Assembly: GCA_949358305.1 (NCBI GenBank)
Contig: OX442315.1
Coordinates: forward strand, 25,446,427-25,510,426
Direction of reading: 5' to 3'
Length of the DNA: 64,000 nucleotides
Origin: Strigamia acuminata
Taxonomy: Eukaryota; Arthropoda; Chilopoda; Geophilomorpha; Linotaeniidae
Shown one piece after another: positions 58,670 to 64,000 of this stretch (positions within the stretch are counted from its first letter, which is position 1; each line of letters starts with the position of its first letter). The notes beneath the pieces are model-generated. The model worked only from the letters and a program-made list of their open reading frames with translations. It searched no databases and was not told where the DNA came from. The translations under genes were made by a program, and so were the position numbers.

Positions 58670-61600
58670 TGTCACATTTGGAAAAGACAAATTACGTTGT
58701 CATTAATAATCGTTTATATAGACTAGAATTAAACGGTTTTAAAAGAAGTGAATGAAAACGAGAGTCACTGCCTTTTAATTTGAAGTAACGTTACATGCAA
58801 TTCCTTGCTCGATTTGAAAGCGGGTAAAGTTCATTAATTACCATTTGACAAGCGATTCCTCATTGCTTGGCATTTAATCTCGTTCATCACACCTCATTCC
58901 AGCTTATCCTTGCTTTTACTTGTGCTCACTGAACCTCAATGAAAAGTTATCTCATTATCTCACGGTAATTACACTAAAATTCAAGCATGAATACGAAGGA
59001 TTAATTTTATAATTTTAAACATGTAATTAATTTTTTTAAATTTTGTACACTATTTTTATATTTCAAAATATTTCGGGAAAAAAATGAATATTGATATTCC
59101 AAATTTATTTTTACAGGCCCATCAAAACAACATTAATTCGATAGAGTAAATTAAAAAAAAAAATATATTAATGTACTGCTGTTATTCACTGCCCCGAATG
59201 TGTCCGTGAATTCACGCAAGAATATATTCTTGATACAAAGCAGGTTTTAAGCCATATAAATAGATTTACGAGAACACGTTGGGTGTGAAAATCATAAATA
59301 AAATTCAATAGATGATATACTAGCTGCACTTATAAAAGACAGAGTAAAAACGACTGACTAGATATGAAAATGTACATGGAAAAGCCATTTTAACCGAAGA
59401 GAGATATTTCTAACAAAAGAATGGATGAATAGAAAGAAATTGAATAAAAATAGATAGATTAAATTTTGAAATCAAACTTTTTAATAACATTTTAAACTTT
59501 TGGTGGTTTGGAAACGTTGATGATTCGATTAATTGATTAGAAATGACGGCTTAAGTGGAACGTCAAAAGGGTTACGACACCTGTCTTGTTTTATTAAGGT
59601 GGTGGCTCTAAAGTAATACCATTATGTTTTCAATGTTTGACGTTGACGACCAATTTATGCAGGCAAAAACATGAAATCAAAGTTTGCGTGAATTATCTGT
59701 GGTGAAACAGTTTTTCTATCCTTCGATGATTTTATTATAAATTTTGGCATTTCATGCGTCGTTTTTCTTTCATCTGTGGAAGCCATTGGTGGAACAATAG
59801 AACGTCAGAACAGGCAGATGAATTGGACCTCTTAAAATGTGAAAATGGGAGAAGTTTTTTTTTGCTTGTTTAATATTGGCTCAGGTGATCAATATCGGTG
59901 ATATTGTAAAATTTGTATATTGGTCAATGTCTAGGCACAACCCAAAAGGCTGATTATGTGACAACTTTGCATTTGCGCCGACTACAGTACTAGGGAAACC
60001 ATAATAATAACAATAAAAAACTCCTTGGCCTAAAACAATGATTAGAAAGCTTGGGATTTCTAATGGGTCATTCATCCAAGTAATGGCTGCTTAACTTGTG
60101 CATTCTAAGGCATAAGGTGACCAACAGGGGCGCATAATTATTGTGATAGTACTTTACAGTTGTATTTGTAAAATGCTAGTTTCAGTGTCAGTAAAAACAT
60201 CTAATTTGTATCAATTCCAAATGTCCTGGGAATTCTGTCGGATCATGAAGTCATGCATGCGACATTTGCCAACCAAAGGTCCGTGCTTTTAACATTTTGC
60301 AATATTGAATTTGTTTTTGGTATTATTTCAGGACCATTCCCCATCTTACCTCTTTCGATAACCCAAATGTGTGTTTTCTCTTGTATTTCTATGATGTTGT
60401 ATTAGAAATTTTATTTACATATAATTTTTCGATTTACTAGGCTCGTCCTTGTTAGGTTTATGGTGTGCAGAACTGAACCACAATATCATAATGCAACGGT
60501 CACATAACACAGACCAGGAATCAATCAAGTAATAAAAAATACAATATAGACAATAATTACAACTCCTGCACTTCAAGTTTAGTAGTGTCTCTCTTTACGT
60601 AGGGCTTTCTGTAGACAATTAGTTGAATTAGGTGTCAACTGCCAAAATTCCATATCGGTATTGCATTCCATTTTTTCTAGTGAAGATAAAAAAAATTGGA
60701 AGTGCACAAAAATCTTGACATTGCACAAAGTATTTACAATTTGCAAATATTTAAAGAAGGAAATATAACAGACTTAAGGTGCCGGTAAAATTCAAGCACA
60801 AGTTGAAAGATCACACGCAAGCTTGAAGCTTGCAAAATCAAACTCAGTTTGATTTGAGCCTCTGAATGCAAGCACACTTAAAAGCAATAGATTGAAGCCA
60901 AACGCAACCTTGTGTTTGCTCACCTGCTTCTTTGAAGTGTACCCGCTTCCTTGTATTTTTGGCTACGGTAGCAGCGCCACTTGGTTCGGGCCTCCACCCA
61001 AAGTCCAGGGTTGTAGAGTTAAGAATAATATTCAGATTTATATTTTGTTAGGAAATAAATGCCATAGGAAATATAATGTATAATTTAAAAAATGTTTAGT
61101 TTATCTTGGTTTGTCAATTTAAAAAGACGGCTGATGTTTGCTTGGATAATCTGCACAAAATAAACAAACTTTGCTTGAAATTGTCTTCTTGTGTGGTTTA
61201 AAGAAAGGTATACGACCGCGGATGGCGATCCATATTTTCCTTCCCCATATTCATCTTGCGCTATTTTATTTGAGCGTTGGAAATGGTTCTTTCCAGATTC
61301 CACAGCCACTAGACAGTATTGTGCAAATTTGCATGTTCGATCATGTTTGCACAGCTGTAGGCGAAAATAATTAAGAGCTGATTAAAGTTATAGTTGACAA
61401 GAAATTTGATCACATCAAATTCACTTATGATGATATCCCACAGGAAATTTAAATCCCACTCGGGCTTTCTTCATTCAGAAGTTTATTGGTACAGTATAGA
61501 GTATAAAACTTGTTCATTCTTCTTTCTCTGTTTATTATTCTGCGCGCTATTTTAGTCGGAGCTCCGCCAACCTCGAGACGTTTATCCTAATTCCTAACAG

Positions 61601-62970
61601 TATTAATATTTAATAATCGTCGGTACAAGCATTTTTAAAGCCAATAAAGGGAACTTGTTTGGTTAAGCAGTTTTTTAGGTAATGAAAACGATGGATTTGA
61701 GGTATAAAAGATTTTTTCTTGCGGGGATTTATTTAATGTTTATCTACATTTCTTTGATTCGTACGGAGCTAAATAACCGATACATGGGAAAAGCAGATTT
61801 TCTTGTCATAAAAATTTTACTCCTCTGTGATAACTGATGGGTGTACTGACAGTAATCCGCAAAGATAGTGAGTTAAGTTGCTGTTTTTATCTGAGCAGGC
61901 CAAAGCTTTGCGTATAAATAACGGTATATAGAATTGTCAAATATTATTATTTTATTGAAATAGAGTGTAAAGGAGGAGGAACGTCTCTCATCTTGAGCTC
62001 TGTCTTGCTGATTTTGGGAAGTGACATCTCAATTCAGGTGAAACAGTAATGTCACGGGGGCAATCACTCATTTGATTTCACCGTACGCCACTGATAAAAT
62101 TCAACTCGATGAGGAAACTCGGAGTTCTGGATAAGGCGATTCGTTTGGAAGTTTTGAAACGATTTTTCATGTCACAATATGTTCCAAGAAAGTAATTTTA
62201 TTTTTCTAACACCGACGCTAAATTTATAGCAAAGAACACGCTTATTTTTCTATATTCAGCATGCAATTTATTTGTAAAATGTATATTATAAGCAGGTTTA
62301 TGGTAATCTATGCGCATTACTTAAGACAAATCTTTTAGCTTTTGCTTCTTTTATCTTTCATAAATGCATAGCGGTATTATAAACCAAATATTAGTTTGTA
62401 TTGCAATTTAATTTTTGACCTAAAGGGCACACACCCTATGGTACCGAGACATAATAGAGGTTTGACAGTGGCTGATGGTCAAATTTTATTAAATTACGAA
62501 TGCCCTATCCAAATTTATTGTAGAGTTTAGTTGAATCAGCTAATGCATTTTTTAGCTTTAATATTGGATTAATGTTGATGCTGTATTATTCATAAAGCAG
62601 ATTGGGCTTAAAATAATCGGAGGTAATGCATGGATATATGGAATTATTTAACTTAGATAAAATACGTTTCTCAAGCATGAAATTAAAAATTGAATTTTAA
62701 TAAAATAGAGTTTTATGTATGTACTTTTAAAGCGGATGTTCAAAATGGGGAAATTTAATCGGAAATATGGAGTTGTGCAAATTTATTTATTTATTGCGTA
62801 CTTTTAACCTGGATGTTCGTTGAAATTTATACATGCTTTTTATGGTTAGTTTTTGTTTGCTTTTTAGTTGTTTGCTTTAGTTTTTTGTTTTGTTTTGTAT
62901 TTTTAGTAGCATTAGTGGTGTGGGGTTTAACGTGAAATATTAATACGTGTTTTTGGGATGTTATTTCCAG

Positions 62971-63166
62971 AATCAACTTTGCGCGGAGAGATTCCCATTC
63001 TTTGTTTGCTTCCCCGTGATTTGCATTGGACTCGTCTTTCTCTCAAATGCCTGTGTGGAGCCATAGTTCAGTCAATTGGCGGCAGAGGCGCCTTCAAGCT
63101 GCTAGTGATTCTTCGCAACAGCTGCATCTGTATAATGGCACATGACATATGATTGTCGAAAACAAT
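62971..63166 (+). other. Candidate non-coding exon near right edge
   Basis: A GC-richer block flanked by a good acceptor (ATGTTATTTCCAG) and donor (AACAAT/GTAAGT). All three frames contain a stop, so if real it is a 5' UTR or lncRNA exon. Confidence 0.3.
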
Positions 63167-64000
63167 GTAAGTTTTAATTATCAACACTTGTTTTGAGTTA
63201 AAAAATTTCATTTTGCATCGGTGCGATTTAATGAACAAAAAGTTTTCACGTGGATGAGTTTTGCTATTGAGCTCAAGAGGAGTGCACACTTCGAAAATTG
63301 TCACGAAAAAGAGAATTCGTGTTGTTTTTCTTTTAAAGAAAAATATTTATGTCGCATTTAGTAATGGTCTTCATGCGTTTCGATCAGTAAGAAGAAAGAA
63401 GAAAGTTTATCTTAAGTTAATAGGTTATTATTTTGTAATGTTGGTAATTTTTAGTGTCGTTTTACGAGCTAAACTGGTTTATAGCAGACAGATATGGGAG
63501 TAGTTTCACAATTTACCGCCAGTGGTGCAATGTTATCATCCGGGCATTTCTAAATATTCTCAACACGTATTTTCTAAGTAGCACGCAAAAGGCCTGATTT
63601 GAATGTAAATGGGACGTTTCTTCAGCTTGTCAGCTTAATCCATGGCTTAATCGCTTGATCGGTGTCGGGAGAGAATAAATTGAGTTTTAAACTTGCCAGT
63701 TAATATTTAACGCATTAATATTTACGCGTTACGTAAAAAGGTTTCGCGGATATATACCGGTATTGTATTTTGTCAGTTTGAAAGGACCGGATTTATGGTT
63801 TTCGTAGGCACAGGGCCCCCAAATTAAAAATAATAATTTTTCGGTCTCTGTAAAGGCTGCGGAAGGGCCTCCAGAACCGTAAATGAGCCTCTGAGTTTGC
63901 AGAGAGCGAAGTTGATAAGAGCGATCTGTTGACGCTGTCTTTTCACCTACTCGATACATAATCATATTTCCTGTTGATCGCTTCGGTCTATTTTTATATG

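Larger units (their letters stand above)
56100..64000. other. Largely unassigned AT-rich region
   Basis: Nearly 8 kb without a confident gene. Open frames are short and lack splice or homology support apart from the two weak exon-like segments listed separately. It may be intergenic DNA or an intron of a gene extending beyond the right edge. Confidence 0.4.

Noticed and set aside
63729-63965. 78-codon minus-strand frame
   Set aside because: No recognisable domain, no splice support, and ordinary length for chance frames.

Overview
The window is eukaryotic nuclear DNA from an arthropod, most likely a hexapod or another pancrustacean. Genes are split by short introns (mostly 50-150 bp) with GT..AG borders. 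The background is AT-rich. Arthropod markers include two delta/epsilon-type glutathione S-transferases, a LUBEL/HOIP ligase, a charlatan-like zinc-finger gene and a BEL/Pao retrotransposon. No rRNA, tRNA or CRISPR array was seen. Exon chains were built by eye from reading frame, splice consensus and phase. In each fully visible multi-exon gene the exon lengths sum to a multiple of three.

Layout. 1-9725 (-): a 27-exon linear-ubiquitin E3 ligase (HOIP/RNF31/LUBEL) whose C-terminus runs off the left edge. 10160-11981 (+): MEAK7, divergent from the ligase. 13455-16434 (-): a C2H2 zinc-finger regulator resembling charlatan. Upstream of it lie about 9 kb of AT-rich DNA with GC-rich islands, probably a 5' intron and regulatory domain. 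27128-28777 (-): a two-exon gene for a 64-residue protein I do not recognise, with an RFX X-box upstream. 29331-32069 (-): a tandem GST pair. 32503-33495 (-) and 33733-35370 (+): EMC4 and neuroguidin sharing a 237-bp promoter. 35931-40558 (+): the ER ubiquitin ligase MARCHF6. 41414-54088 (-): two tandem M14 carboxypeptidases. 54752-55927 (-): a small secreted Thr-rich mucin-like protein. 56.1-64 kb: mostly unassigned, with weak exon-like islands.

Mobile DNA. An intron of the second carboxypeptidase holds an old hAT-like MITE (45337-52212). That MITE was later split by a complete BEL/Pao element (45720-52137) with apparently identical 514-bp LTRs, a 5-bp target duplication, a tRNA-Phe primer site and an uninterrupted polyprotein. 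The host intron appears to be a GC-AG intron of about 7.1 kb. The tiny mucin-like gene carries a different MITE in each of its two introns.

Functional themes. Several genes concern ubiquitin and the ER (HOIP, MARCHF6, EMC4), others detoxification (GSTs), extracellular proteolysis (carboxypeptidases), ribosome biogenesis (neuroguidin) and TOR signalling (MEAK7). They look like neighbours rather than one pathway. The least explained items are the 64-residue protein with its X-box, a near-perfect 31-bp hairpin in its intron, and the island-studded DNA upstream of the zinc-finger gene.
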